Below, piece by piece: positions 38,230-50,800 of a stretch of 64,000 nucleotides of DNA. How positions within the stretch are numbered: position 1 is the first letter of the stretch; every line of letters starts with the position of its first letter. The stretch is from Diphasiastrum complanatum. Lineage: Eukaryota > Streptophyta > Lycopodiopsida > Lycopodiales > Lycopodiaceae. Both the position numbers and the translations under genes were made by a program. The stretch covers positions 8,244,601 to 8,308,600 of the forward strand of contig CM055108.1 in assembly GCA_029204225.1 (NCBI GenBank), in the 5' to 3' direction. Below the pieces are notes generated by a model that had not been told where the DNA came from, searched no databases, and was given only the letters and a program-made list of their open reading frames with translations.

Positions 38230-39810
38230 ACACAGTTGCTGAGGCGATGTCTACACCCGATGCTGACCACTGGAAAGCAGTGATGGACACCGAATTCGAT
38301 TCTCTTATGGAAAATCAAACATGGACACTCACTGAGCTGCCAAATGACCGGAAACCAATTCCATGCAAATGGATATTCAAGGCAAAGTACGACGCTGAAG
38401 GAAGACTAAATCGTTACAAGGCCAGGATAGTTGTCAAAGGCTTTTCCCAGATTCCAGATCTGGATTACTCAGAAACCTTCAGCCCAGTAGTCCAACATGC
38501 GTCGATCCGCCTACTCCTCTCTTTTGTAGCCGCAACAGACCTTGAAGTCCACCAGATGGATGTCCATACCCCTTTCTTCAATGGAACCATCGAAGAGGAG
38601 ATCTACATGATGTAGCCAGAGGGATACGAACTCAACGACAAGCAACAACACCTTGTATGCAAAATCTACAAGACACACTACGGGCTAAAACAACCACCCA
38701 GAGCCTAGTTCTAGAAGATCAATGCATTTCTAATAGAGAATGGTTTCATTCCAAACTTAGTAGACTTGAATGTATATTTCAAGTCTGTATAAGATTACTT
38801 CATCATCGTCACTCTCTACGTAGATGATACACTTTTATTCAGTAATAATCTGAATCTGATGAAGGATACAAAATACATGTTGGCCCAAGAATACAAGATG
38901 ACTGACATGGGTCCAGTCCACTATTGTCTCAAAATCCAAATTTAACGATTTCGTCCCAACAGACTGATCTTTATCAGTCAACAACGATATCTCAACAACG
39001 TGCTGAAAAAGTATGGAATGGCCAACTGCAAACCCAGTCTCTTTCCACTCAACCCTGGACTAAAGCTATCAAAAGAACAGTCTCCTCAAATTGAGGCAGA
39101 AAAGGAGGAGATGAAGCGCTATCCATTTCAATCCATCATCGGCTCACTGATGTATGCAATGATCTGCACGCGACCAAACCTTGCATATTTGGTCAGTACA
39201 CTCAGCCAGTTCCTGTCAAATCCAGACGTAGCTCATTGGAAAGTGCTAACAAAGGTCATGAAGTACATCCAAGCAACGACAACTCTCAGCATCTGCTACG
39301 GAGGCAGCCAAGCTGCCAACATCCTTGAAGCCTACACAGATGCGGATTGGGCAGGAGATGTCGACACCAAAAAATCAACTTCTAGATTTGTATTTTTATA
39401 CAAACAAGGACCAATCTCATGGAACAGCCAGAAGCAGACCTCAGTTGTATTATCATCAACGGTATCCGAATATATAGCTACCACCAATGCAACCAAAGGG
39501 GCGATCTGGCTAAGGCAACTGCTTGCAGACCAGAACCTTGTACAAACACTTCCTACAACAATCTATTGTGACAATCAAATCACAATAGTACTATCTCTCA
39601 ATCCGAGATTTCACTCTCGAAGCAAACATATATAAATCAGGTATCATTACCTTACAGAGAAAGTGCACAGCAAGAAAGTAGAACTGGTTTTATGTAGAAC
39701 AAATTACATGGCAGCAAATTACTTCACAAAGGCTCTATCAAAGGAGCAACATCTCAGATTTAACGATATGTTAAATCTGAAGATCAAAGTTTTTCAGGAT
39801 CCACATTAAG
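38230..39810 (+). pseudogene. Copia reverse transcriptase-RNase H, degraded
   Basis: The RT begins WKAVMDTEFDSLMENQTW, then CKWIFKAKY and DYSETFSPVV. TAG stops lie at 38613, 38706 and 38712. The catalytic TLYVDDTLLFS block near 38810 is intact. RNase H in the 211-codon frame 39000-39635 has EAYTDADWAGDVDTKKSTS and LSSTVSEYIA. It ends NPRFHSRSKHI-stop, then readable sequence to the polypurine tract. Confidence 0.9.
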
Positions 39811-39816
39811 GGGGAG

Positions 39817-40735
39817 TGTTAGATTTCTTATGCTCAAGCGTAAACAAATCGTTCAAGTAATGAGCATCCTGAAAAACCAAAGGCCGACAACATATTTTTG
39901 GGCCTTCACATTTTTTTCCCTTGAGATTTCTTGTGCCTCAGAAATCATTTTAAGGCACCTTCTCCTTCTTTGCCTTTTTCGCTCTTTAGTGAAAATTGCA
40001 ACACACTAGCCAAGTGGCCAGAATGCCTTAGAAACCATTCTTAAGGCACCTTTGTTTGGCTCTTTCATCTTTCTCATTCACGAAAAATGTGACACACTGG
40101 CCAGAATGACTTAAACCATTTCTGGACCGCCTTCAATTTTTTCGCCTTTTTCTCTTTGCAAAAAATGCAACAAAATACCTAGAAAACCTTAAAACCATTT
40201 TAGGGCACCTTCGTCTTTTTCGGTTTTCTTCGTCGCCTCTAAACTAAGGCACTTTTTGCCTTTCTCACTGCCTTTAGTTTAAGGCACCTTCGCCTTCTTC
40301 TCTGCCTTCAGTGCAAGGCACTTTTCAGCTTTTTCGCCTTCTTCGTTGTCTTGAATCTAAGGGCGCCTTAGGGATTTACATACCTTTAGTGTAAGGGCAC
40401 CTTCGGGAGTTGCAAACCTTCAATCTAAAAGGACCTTCGGGTTTTTCGTGTTTTTCGCGTTTTTGCTACATTGGCTGACCGACGTCGCCAACTTATCAAC
40501 AACCCTAAAAACAGTTGGACAACCAAATATCCCAAAGGCGGTTGGCGGTTACCAACTTTGTACATATGCAAAGACTAGCGTAAATAGCATTAAAAGCTTG
40601 TAAGATAACTTGTCTCTCGACACTTGTGAATATATGTATATATATATAAATAAATATATATATTAGCTGAATAAAGGTATGTAAATGTTAATTGAGTTAA
40701 TTGAATTTCTCTTTCAATCAAAGTTTTCTGTAGCA
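39817..40735 (+). repeat. Copia 3' LTR (919 bp)
   Basis: Begins TGTTAGATTTC right after the polypurine tract and ends TTCTGTAGCA. It contains a TATA-rich stretch at 40634-40665 and AATAAA at about 40671. The internal part (39900-40450) is a degenerate repeat of GGCACCTTCGCCTTTTTC-like units. Confidence 0.8.
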
Positions 40736-41283
40736 TGTTCAAGCTCGCAGGCTTGAGAGAGCTAACTATTTAATACTTGATCTCAGAATTAGATGTTGAA
40801 ATATGAACAACTATTTATACTAGGCAATTAGGTCGTCAAAAGCGTCATCCAGTTGGCTGTGATGTGTTGGCATCCATCCAGTTAGGACTTTTCATAAACT
40901 AATTATTGATAGATTAATGCAAATCGGTGGCTTTGGTCGTAAATAGTTTGTCTGCAGAAATGAACGTAAACTGTCACTTTGCATAAATGAACATAAACTG
41001 TCACAGAGAAAAAATGCGGCAGTCTTCGCTTAAGTCATTCCGTTAACTTTTAGGGCATCTGGCATTTTGCGAAAAAGCCGAAGTGAGAGAAAATCCCGAA
41101 AGACGAAAATTCCGACAGGCGAAAAACCCAAAAAGCGAAAAAGACGAAAAAGCCGACACTGTGAGCCATTTCCGAGTAGTTATGCAGACTATGTAAAAAA
41201 TACGAAGAAAACTGCAGGTTTGGATAAAAGTTGGACGAAGATTGAAATGTCGATTAGTCGATTAGTAGGAGAATAACTCAACA
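40736..41283 (-). repeat. Copia 3' LTR (548 bp, minus)
   Basis: On the minus strand it begins TGTTGAGTTATTC directly after AAGGGGGAG (polypurine tract, about 41284-41292), contains TATAAATAG (40825-40835 region) and ends GCTTGAACA at 40736. That end abuts the end of the plus-strand LTR with no intervening base. Confidence 0.8.
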
Positions 41284-42500
41284 CTCCCCCTTAATCTGAA
41301 TCCATGAATGCCTTGACCTTTAGACTTAGTTCTGCACAGAACTTTCTGTGTGCATCCAAGCTTAGTGCTTTGGTAAAAGTATATGTTGTCATATCTTGTG
41401 TTCGACAGTACTGCAATCTGACTTCTTTGTTGAGAACTTTGCTTCTGACATAATAATACTTCAGTTCAATGTGCTTACTCCTAGAATGAAATCTAGGGTT
41501 GGCTAAAAAGACAATGGCACTTTGATTATTACAAAGTAATAATGTCGAAGCATATTGATTCAGACTGATATCTGAAAGTAAGTTTCTCAACTGCTTCCTT
41601 TGTAGCTTGTGAGGCTGCGATATACTCTGATTTCACAAAAGATAGAGCTATCGAAGATTGCTTGCGATTGTTCCAAGAAATACGAACATTGTTGAGGAAG
41701 AATGTAAAACTCGAAGTGGATTTACGAGTGTCTACATCTTCTGCCCAACTTGCATCTGCGTAACCACTGAGTAAATTGAGTTTGTCATTGTTGACTGCTC
41801 CATAACAAATGCAAAGTCCATAGTAGCTTGAAGATAGCATCTTGTCTTCTTTTATCAGAATAATACTGTTGCTGAAGAGCAATGTGTCGTCCACGTATAG
41901 AGTGATAATGATAAAAGACTGTTGCACTGTCTTGAAGTAAACATTCAAATATGAAGAGCTTGGTGTGTAGCCGTGATCAATAAGGAAAGTATTGATCCTT
42001 TGAAACCATGCTCGAGCAGATTGCTTCAAGCCATAAAGTGCCTTATGGAGTTTACACACATGATTGTGTTTACTTTTGATAATATAACCTTCGGGTTGCA
42101 CCATGTAAATGTCTTCTTTGATAACTCCATTGAGATATGCTGTCTGTACATCCATTTGATGTATTTCCAAATCTGCTACAACAACAAACGATAATAAAAG
42201 TCGAATAGAAGAATGCTTGACTACTGGACTAAAGGTCTCAATGTAATCGACGTTGTATACCTGAGAAAATCCTCTGGCGACAAGTCGGGCTTTTCTTCTG
42301 TCGATGCTTCCGTCTGCTTTGTACTTGACTTTGAAAATCCATTTGCAATCAATAATGTTTCTGCTAGCAAGTAATTCGACAATTGTCCATGTCTGGTTCT
42401 TGATAAGAGATGAATACTCTTTATCCATAGCTTCTTTCCAGAGATCAGAATTGGGCTGATTGAGTGCCTCTTCGATAGTCGTCAGCTCCTGAACAACTCA
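41284..42500 (-). pseudogene. Copia RT-RNase H remnant (minus)
   Basis: Begins near 42497 (ELTTIEEALNQPNSDLW), then a 299-codon frame from 42428 with NQTWTIVELL, CKWIFKVKYKADGS, DYIETFSPVV and TLYVDDTLLFS. The RT then jumps, by a deletion of more than 100 residues, to GYADASWAEDVDTRKSTS of RNase H. A second frame (41590-41291) carries the RNase H C-terminus NPRFHSRSKHIELKYYYVR. Gag, protease and integrase are absent. It is related to, but clearly distinct from, the plus-strand element next to it. Confidence 0.9.
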
Positions 42501-44589
42501 AAAATGCAATTTCTAGAAAGAATTTATGGGAGGAGTGGTGCAAAGAAAGCTTCCATGTTATGTGAAAGCAACAAAATACATTGCGAGTACATAGACTAGC
42601 ATGAGTAGGGAGGAAGTGCCAATCTATGCATTGAATGCAAACAATGTGGTTTTTGGTCCAACATAACACAAGTCTTCTCAACATGTAGCATGCTCAAAGG
42701 TTTTTGTGAAAGTTTGGTTATGTTGTTCAATTTGGACATCATAACAATGGTGGCTTAATCCAAAAAATATAAATATTCAACGAAGCTATTTTTCGTGTCA
42801 AATAAAAATACACATTCTAGGGAAGTATCTTTCAAAAACCTTCGCTTGAATACATCTTTAAAGAAAAGGCTTTTTGGAGGGGAAATCTTTAAACATCATG
42901 GAAGTGGTGCACCAAAGAATAAGCTTTTTGCACTAGAAAAACATGATTTCATTTTGAGTTCATAACACAAATTTTAGTTCATACAAAGTTTATGATTGGA
43001 CCGATGATGTGCAATATTGATGTATAAAAAATGACACATTCAAAACTAAGAAGATCGATAGATATCTATGCTTTTGGCTTTAGCTTTATGTGAGCTTGGG
43101 TGACAAACCTCCAAGCTCAAATCCTTTCCATGAAATAACTTGTGAAAGGAATGCAATGTGTGATGTTGTTAGTGTTAGCTTCAAAATGTTTCTCATATCA
43201 ATGTGTGTTATTGTTAGTGTTAGCTTCAAAATGCTTCTCATATTTCTATGATGTTCTCGTAAATATTAAGAGGGTTTTATCTTATGTCATCTTTCCCACA
43301 ATAAAAAGCAAACAAAATTGTTGTACATTTAGTTGTACTCTAGAATCTATACCACCTTCTCACTTTGATCTCAAATGTTGTGAATTGACTTAGAGCTTCA
43401 AGGTTGTTTTACGCTTAGTGGAAATGTTTGCCATCAATATACCTTTGAATCAATTCTATTCAATATTGATAATATTGCATCTTTCTTCTGAAAACTCTAT
43501 CCTATCAATAAAATTTGGCTTCATCTTTTGGGCGGTTTTATCTTTTGAGTAGTCCATGAGAGAACCTATTGTTACTAAAAGTCTACCATCCATATCGAAG
43601 CCTTGGAGGTTGGTTGCAATTTTAGAGTGCCATGTTTGGAAAACTCCCTCCCTGCGTTTTTTTTGTTTCAATTTACAAAGTTCCTCCAAGAATATCTTCA
43701 CCTTTTAAATCAAGACAATTCATTTTATTTGACAGAACTGCTTACGAACTTATTTGTTTCTTTCCATCAAAGTAGTGAAATCCTTTTTTTCCTTGCTTTA
43801 GTTTAAGCTCTTGCTTGATATTATATTCTCCCTTCATATGCATATACCTATTACTATGCATAATGCACCATAAGGGTTTCAAAATTAAAAGAAGTGTTTG
43901 TATTTTCGTTTTCTAGCTATGGAGTCTAATCATTGTACTTCTGCACTTTAAGTTGAACATACCTCTGCCAATTTCAAAGGGCATTCAAATATTCATATCC
44001 ACATGAAATTTTTTATCCACAACTCCTCAGAAAACTGCTGTGCAATAGCAACAATTTTCAGAAGAAATATTAACACAACCAATTTTGTTTGCAATGCTAC
44101 AAGTTGGACCAAGCATTCCGAGCATTGTGCTTGGAACATTGACATGCAAAACACACTGAATGTACAGTATGTTGGTAGCTGCTTTGGAGCTTCGGTATTG
44201 TGATAATTGGCTAAACTATCTGAGACAATGGTATTTAGATATATCATCCTAGACCCAATGTTTGTCAGCAAAAGTTCCCTTAATCTGTTTAGTGTTCCAT
44301 ATGCTATTGAAACTGAAAAGTTCCATAAAATAAAAACATTTGACATTGTTCAGGCCTATATCACATCTCTCTATTTACCCTTTTGTGATGGAAATAATCC
44401 ATGTTCATGAAGAACACCAAGAAAGTCCCAGTGATTTCAAAGCTTGGTCATAACTAGTTAGGGTGTAAGTGACACCTGAAAGGTCTCATCTACAGAGCAA
44501 TCTTTTCAGAAGCATCACATCAGCATACTTCAAGCAACCAATGTGCCATAAATAATCACCCTATCTATACAGAATCTTGGATCAAAATT
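42501..44589. other. Intergenic / 3' flank of HhH gene
   Basis: AT-rich, with a two-copy 45-bp tandem repeat at 43155-43244 and no supported gene. Confidence 0.55.
43155..43244 (+). repeat. 45-bp tandem repeat, 2 copies
   Basis: Copies start at 43155 and 43200, each carrying GTTAGTGTTAGCTTCAAAATG. The frame stays open (LLVLASKCFSY twice) but has no gene context. Confidence 0.85.
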
Positions 44590-44832
44590 CTACTTTGCAT
44601 AAGCTGATTTAAGTCTTGTTGCTTTCGTACGTTTATTTTTACTGTCTGAGATTCTCTTACTATCAGCATTTGGAGCAAATGTGCCTTCCCTCTTGCCGAG
44701 AGTGCTGCTTTTTGGAGCACTCTGAAACTTGCTTTCCAGGGCTGCCGCATACAATGCTCTTTCTAAGCTTGATGCATTCAAATTCTGATTTTCCTTGGAC
44801 TTGTCCTTGCTTGCTTCTCCGGTTTTTAACTC
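44590..44832 (-). CDS. HhH protein exon 4 (C-terminus)
   Basis: Acceptor TTCAAG (44833) then 80 codons ending at TAG 44592-44590. It begins ELKTGEASKDKSKEN, contains SSLERALYAAALE (family pattern of an acidic helix before a basic tail) and ends in a Lys/Arg-rich tail. Other frames over the same bases are shadows. Confidence 0.88.
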   Translation of the reverse strand, partial: ELKTGEASKDKSKENQNLNASSLERALYAAALESKFQSAPKSSTLGKREGTFAPNADSKRISDSKNKRTKATRLKSAYAK

Positions 44833-47800
44833 CTTGAATATCACAAGTCCCAAATTTCCAAAACAATGTTAGTATAATGAGAGAAACTGCTCAAATCCCA
44901 ACCGAAGCAAACCTTTTACCATCCATGTCAATTATTGATTCACTACTAAGATCAATTAATTGATACTAACAATTTTTTGAAGGCATACTTCTCATGATAA
45001 AGTCCTACATTATGCCATGATAGGGTGAACATTTTGTTGTACTTGGAAAAACTAGGGCTGGTCACAGTAACAAGAAAACAGTTAGATTTGTAAGGATTAG
45101 TATGTTATTCCAACTATTTGCATTTTTCTTGACAGAAGTGGTAGTCAACAAAAATCTCTTCTTTAAGACTTGACTGAAATTTATTAGGTGCATATTGATC
45201 TGTTTGATGTTGTGCAAAGCAAAAAATTCAAGCGTTGAACTTGCATGAGTAATAGCAGCTTTGACATATCCCAAAAGACACGAAGTTCCAGTTGTAAAAC
45301 AATGTGCCTTCATAACCTATATGTGGAATGGTCACCTTCACATCAAAAACTCTTCGCACATGGGCATTTTCAGCTATTATTTGAGCATGTCAAAAAGTTC
45401 ACATGTCTCTATGGTTGAAAATGAATACAATTAGGCAGGAATTAAGAACTAGAAAATGCATGTAATGTTATCACTCTATGCAGTATATTCTTTATATCAT
45501 GTTGAATATGAAATGGTACAGACATGCATCAAATAAGGGATTTTTCCTGCAATATCAGCGTGCGGGATGTTGTGGTACATGTCATAGCATCAATCAAGAA
45601 CAAGACATTGAGAAAGAAAAGAGGATAAGTGTCTTTAGAATTGTAGCAAACTTTGATGATAAAAACCCTTTGGCCAGCCACAGTTAATTTAGTTTTCGCA
45701 TGAGAATTGGGTATACAATTCAGCCTACATACAGTCTGTTGACCTCTGAATAGACATTGCAGTAGATCAACGAATATTTTGGCCTAGGCTCTGTTACAAG
45801 AGAAGTTTAACTGAAGCCTTCACATTGCCTTAAACTCCCTTTTGACAATACTTCTCTTTTTGCTTCAGAATTTCTGTCACATTGATCTCAAATATTCCTT
45901 GTTACGGTAGATACATACAGAGTGGCTTGAAAACTACCAAAAGTGGTCCTATAAATTCCTCACTACTAACGCAGACTAAAAAATCATAATGTCTATCGTT
46001 GTCACTCTAAGGTTGCAGTCCACCTTCCGGAACGCGATCCGGGATTTCCCATAAGGCTTTCCCGGAACGCAATTTTTTTTTTTTTTTGTATAGTTGCCAA
46101 TATGGGTATCATGTGAAAGGATATCAAAAAAGCAATTGTTATGCAGATCTGTTGCTTGGTTTCAGATGGCTGCGGGCTACATTGAGTAGAAATCTGGACA
46201 TCAGTAGATGGTTTAAGAAAACTGGCTGCATTTTCATATGGTTTCAGAAATTTGGACTGTGTAGTGTGTTTTCACTCAATGAGTTGGAAGGCCAAATCAT
46301 GAAGAGGCCTTACCGTCGGGGCCGGGGTCTAACGGCAGCCCCCAAACCCCCCACCGCCCCCCGAACCCCCTGATTCAGCTATTCCAAAAGAAGTATACAA
46401 TTCCTGCCAATCTAAGGAAGGCTCCTTCTAACTCTTTCTATCATTTTCTAACAGAAAACGGAATCAGTAGATCTGCAAACCATTGGCATCAGAACACCAT
46501 TCAAAACTGATTTAGTTAGTATCAAACTCAAAAAAAAAAAAATTTGGCCATTACTACTTTTTCCACAAAAAAAAAAAAAAAAAAAATTTGCGATCCGGAT
46601 CGCTGACGTTTCGGATCGCACGATCCAGAACGTTTTTGCAGCGGATCGCGATCCGCTGCAACACAGCACATACATGATAGTGACACTATTAAATCATATT
46701 TGAGAAACTTTGCAAGATGTCTACACATTATACACAAAGGGTCATTATGCTACTCCAAATGGGTGTTTCCTCCAAGATATTTTGTTGACTAAGAGTGCAA
46801 CCAGCCTCTGAAAGATGGCAATTTACTTCCTATAAGGTTAGCACAACTTGGTAACTTGAAGATTCAACAATATGACTGTGATCTTGAAGATTCAACAATA
46901 TGACAGTGACCAAAACTTTGCCACCTCTGGCACAAGCCTCATCACTTCCGATGACTACATCAGCACTGGTCACCATTGCTAGCACTTCTTGAATACCAGC
47001 AAGCATAGCATTGGCTTATTCAGTTGCTATATTTCCATCCAAGACAGCCTCATTGTCGCACACTAGCATTATAGAAATGGAGTGACATTCTACCTCGGTT
47101 CCTCATTCCACATTTAAAGCTGTGAAGCCCGTCAAGTTTGAGCTCTTTTGGTGTAGAAAGATCTCAGTGAAATATATTACCCTCAAATTAGACTGTATAG
47201 ATAGGCTCATTTCGTCGCCCCTTGCTTATGGCTAGAGACTCACTTTCCTAATAAAACAACTCCCTTCCAAATATAATTTATTCTAACTGAGTAGTATTTT
47301 CCACATCACAAGCATGGGAGTATAAGCCATCACTCAAGTGGATCCTTAACACGCTAGCAACCATACCCAGCCCCAAAACAATCTCCCCTTTGCTTTAAAG
47401 GGTAATCAAAGGAAGGCCAAGCCAAACTCAAAATCTTCAATATCAAATATAGAACAAGATATCTGTAAGTCAAATGAATAGGCTTTCCATAGGAGACACT
47501 GAAACCAATCTGAATGCTTAGTTTAAGTCTGATTAGGCTACACCGAGCTCCTCAGCTAAACTTTGGACCAAACAGCTTCATAAGTAAAGTGTGCGCTTCT
47601 GTCAACAGAATTCAATAACCAAGGATGGTCATGCAATACTTTCATTTGATAATGGGAATAGTCTCAAAAATGCCACATAACATGAAAGTAGTTGAAATGG
47701 CTAGTCCAAAAAAAAGAATATATATGAGGGTGGGTAGTACAATCCTTAGAAGCCCGTTCCGACCAAAATGGGTCGGAACGTTCCGTTCCGCCCGTTCCGT

Positions 47801-50800
47801 ACGTTCCGGAACGTACTGGGTCGGAACGAGTAACTGTTAATGTAGATTAAAAAAAAAAATTATATACGACGATGAGAAAATAGCGGTTGAAATCCTGGGG
47901 CATCTACAGTTTGTGTGTTGGAGAAACCCCAAATTAGGAGTCTTGATACGAAACTTAACTGAACAATGAACATTGTGCATCCTGGATGGCTCATAACATA
48001 AAAATTTATGGTGCGAATCAGCAGAAGAGTGGAAGTTTTTTCATCTTACCCACGGACAAAAGATGAGCATGAGATCCTAACTCAACTGTTTATTGCTTTG
48101 TTTCCTGGAATATGCTGCTGAGGATATAACTTTCAAATAGTGCATATCAGTCGCTGAGTACTGGGAAGTATCATCTTTGAGAAATTTCAAGTGCCCTTGA
48201 TCTTGATTGACTTAGAGCGGAGCCCCCCTTGCTCTTAGTGCTGTTACCTTTGGATTTTTCAACCCTGGGGCGTCTACAGTTTGTGTGTTGGAGAATGAGA
48301 AAGAAAAAATGATATACGACAATGAGAAAATAGCGGTGCCTCTCTGAATTAAGGGGAATGAGGAAGAAAACTTTCCTTGGCAGTCGTAACAATTTTTTTT
48401 GATCAAACTATTTTGGAGAATACCTTCTGATTACCTTATGAGCACTGCGTAGCAGTTCCTCTATTTTACGGAAGTGATCATTAACCCTTTGTAAAAAAAA
48501 GTTTTTTTTTTTTGAGGGCATTGTTCTGGAACGGAACGCGTTCCGTTCCGGAACGGGCAACTAAGGTACAATCACTGCACCTATTATAAGAGAGTGCAGG
48601 ACATGAAAATAAGATGAGCTATTTAGAAAGCAAACCAATCCTTGCCAAGTATTTGTCAATGCTCTAAATACAATCTCAACACAACTTTTGCTCATTGACT
48701 GGAAAATTCATGGACAATAATGAAATGTACCTTGGCTTTACTCTGAAGCTTCTCCGCAAAATCAAGATAATGCTTAAGAGAATAATCTTTGACACTGCTG
48801 AAAACTGCTACTAAAGCCTGTCCAAACTATGCAGGTGTTAGTTATGAGCAAAAGCACATTAAAAGCACTCCTATTGCTTAACATCAAAGTACAAAAAAAG
48901 ATGTAATCAATGGAAAACAATAATAGACTCATTTTCAACCAGAAAACTGATCAAAACAAGTTGATACTCAGTGGAAACTGATGTGTTAGCTAATAAGGTG
49001 GCCTACACAGCTCTATGCTAAGTAACCTAAGTCTCCCAAAGATCAGTCAAGTCAAATGAGGCCCATCTGGCCTTTTTAAAAAATGGCAGACCTTAGGGTC
49101 TGCAAGTTGGGCTGGAAGCCCAATAACAATATCAAAGTAAGAAAATATGTATAACATATGGTGCGTCCCCAGATTTTAAGTCATAGGGTCAAACCATCAA
49201 ATAATTATTAAAAATAGCAAGGTTCCTAAATACAAAGAAAGTCTCCCAATTGTTTGAAATTTGGTACAGTGATGGCAATGTAGATATTTACACTACAGAA
49301 ACTCTAATGAAGAGTATAACCCAGAAGACCTTAAGAGAGATCATGCACCATCGAAGAATCACAACACATGACTTTATTGATTAGCACCGCATAAATACGA
49401 AACACAAATACCTCTCCAAAACCCAAGTAGATTTTCTCTGAATACTAGACTCACCTTCAATGCAAGAGTCTTCACCTACTCAATATTAGCTATAATCCTT
49501 CACAGTTATTCAAGGTTATCACAACTCTTATAGGACAATCTCCAACAAATGCCAAAAGTCACTTTCTAGCACAAACCTTGATTTGGGGTCAATAGGTCTC
49601 CACTGTTACCCGTATACTTCGAATTTGTATGTCCATGGTGTGGCTCTTATTGAAAGCTCTGTATTGATATATAACATGCACAATCATATATGTATCATAT
49701 CATTCTTATACGAGTCTTTGGTACTCGCAGTCTCAATAATGATTGATGAAAGCGCCAAGTACAAAGAGTGCAACCTGTCCCTATCCAAGATTCTGTATTT
49801 TTGTCTTTGTCGTCAATCATCAGGAGAGTGGAAATTGTAACAGCAATGTTGTGCCTTCTTCTCTCATGATCTAAGGGTGTAATTCATTTTGGATGATTAT
49901 TGTATTGATGATTGCCAGCATAGGGTGAAAAGCTTCCTTATGCAATAGTTTCTGAATTCTATTATGGCCTCGGAGCCCATTGCTAATCAGTGCTTGATCT
50001 CAGAATAGAGAGGTCATTAAGGGAATGACATTTACAGGAAGCATTGAATTCATATGATTTGGATGCTGAAAAGCAGCTTGCTGATTTCATTGGGAAGTTC
50101 TGTGATTGCTTGTTGAATTGATCAAGGAATTGGGAAAGAAAATTGGCCAGTTGCAGAAGCAAAGATAAGCCCTCCAATATGGACTCTTCACCTCCAGATC
50201 CATAATTTTCAAAATTGGCCAGAGGTTGGGAGTTAAAAAAATGGAAGATAAAATGCTCACAGCACAGTCCATCTTTCCTTTTAAAATTATGGCAACTCTA
50301 CTCCTTGCCAAGGGGACAAGGCCTCATTCAAGCTCAACAACAAACTCAAATCAAGTGCACATTCAAAATGATGTCACTATTCTCTTAAAGTCATGAGTGA
50401 GCTACTTGGAAGTGATGTGTATCGGTCCATGGATGAAGAATCGAAGAAATGTGTGTTCTTTGATATATTTGAAAATGAAACTTCTGATAGCCAAGACAGT
50501 ATTATGGATGAACCCATACGTGTTGAGAGCAGTTCCAATACAATACTTCTTAAGTAGGATCAATATGGTGATGAAATGAATTCTTTGTGAATCTTTGACC
50601 ATGTTTGTGAAGGAAATTCACAGCTTGTTCTTTGGAATGTACATGAAGGCAAGTGAATCTTGGAGAATGTGTAAAACAAGATGAGACAGCTCAACTTTTA
50701 TATGTCATAAGTGAAACCGTTTTCAAGGTGAGTGAACGTCAAAAAACAAAATCTGACGTAGTGGAATATTTTCAACAACAAATGGAACAACACCAATGTA

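Larger units (their letters stand above)
35684..40735 (+). mobile_element. Nearly full-length degraded Ty1/copia element
   Basis: Layout: PBS (TGGTATCAGAG at 35684), gag, protease, integrase, reverse transcriptase, RNase H, polypurine tract (AAGGGGGAG at about 39808-39816) and 3' LTR 39817-40735. The order gag-PR-IN-RT-RH defines Ty1/copia. All coding parts are interrupted by stops and a few frameshifts. The 5' LTR could not be paired with the 3' LTR by eye, so the 5' end is rearranged or strongly diverged. Confidence 0.9.

Noticed and set aside
46570-46662. Palindrome array as CRISPR array or terminator
   Set aside because: Eukaryotic context, no spacers, and the array forms one end of a transposon-like element.
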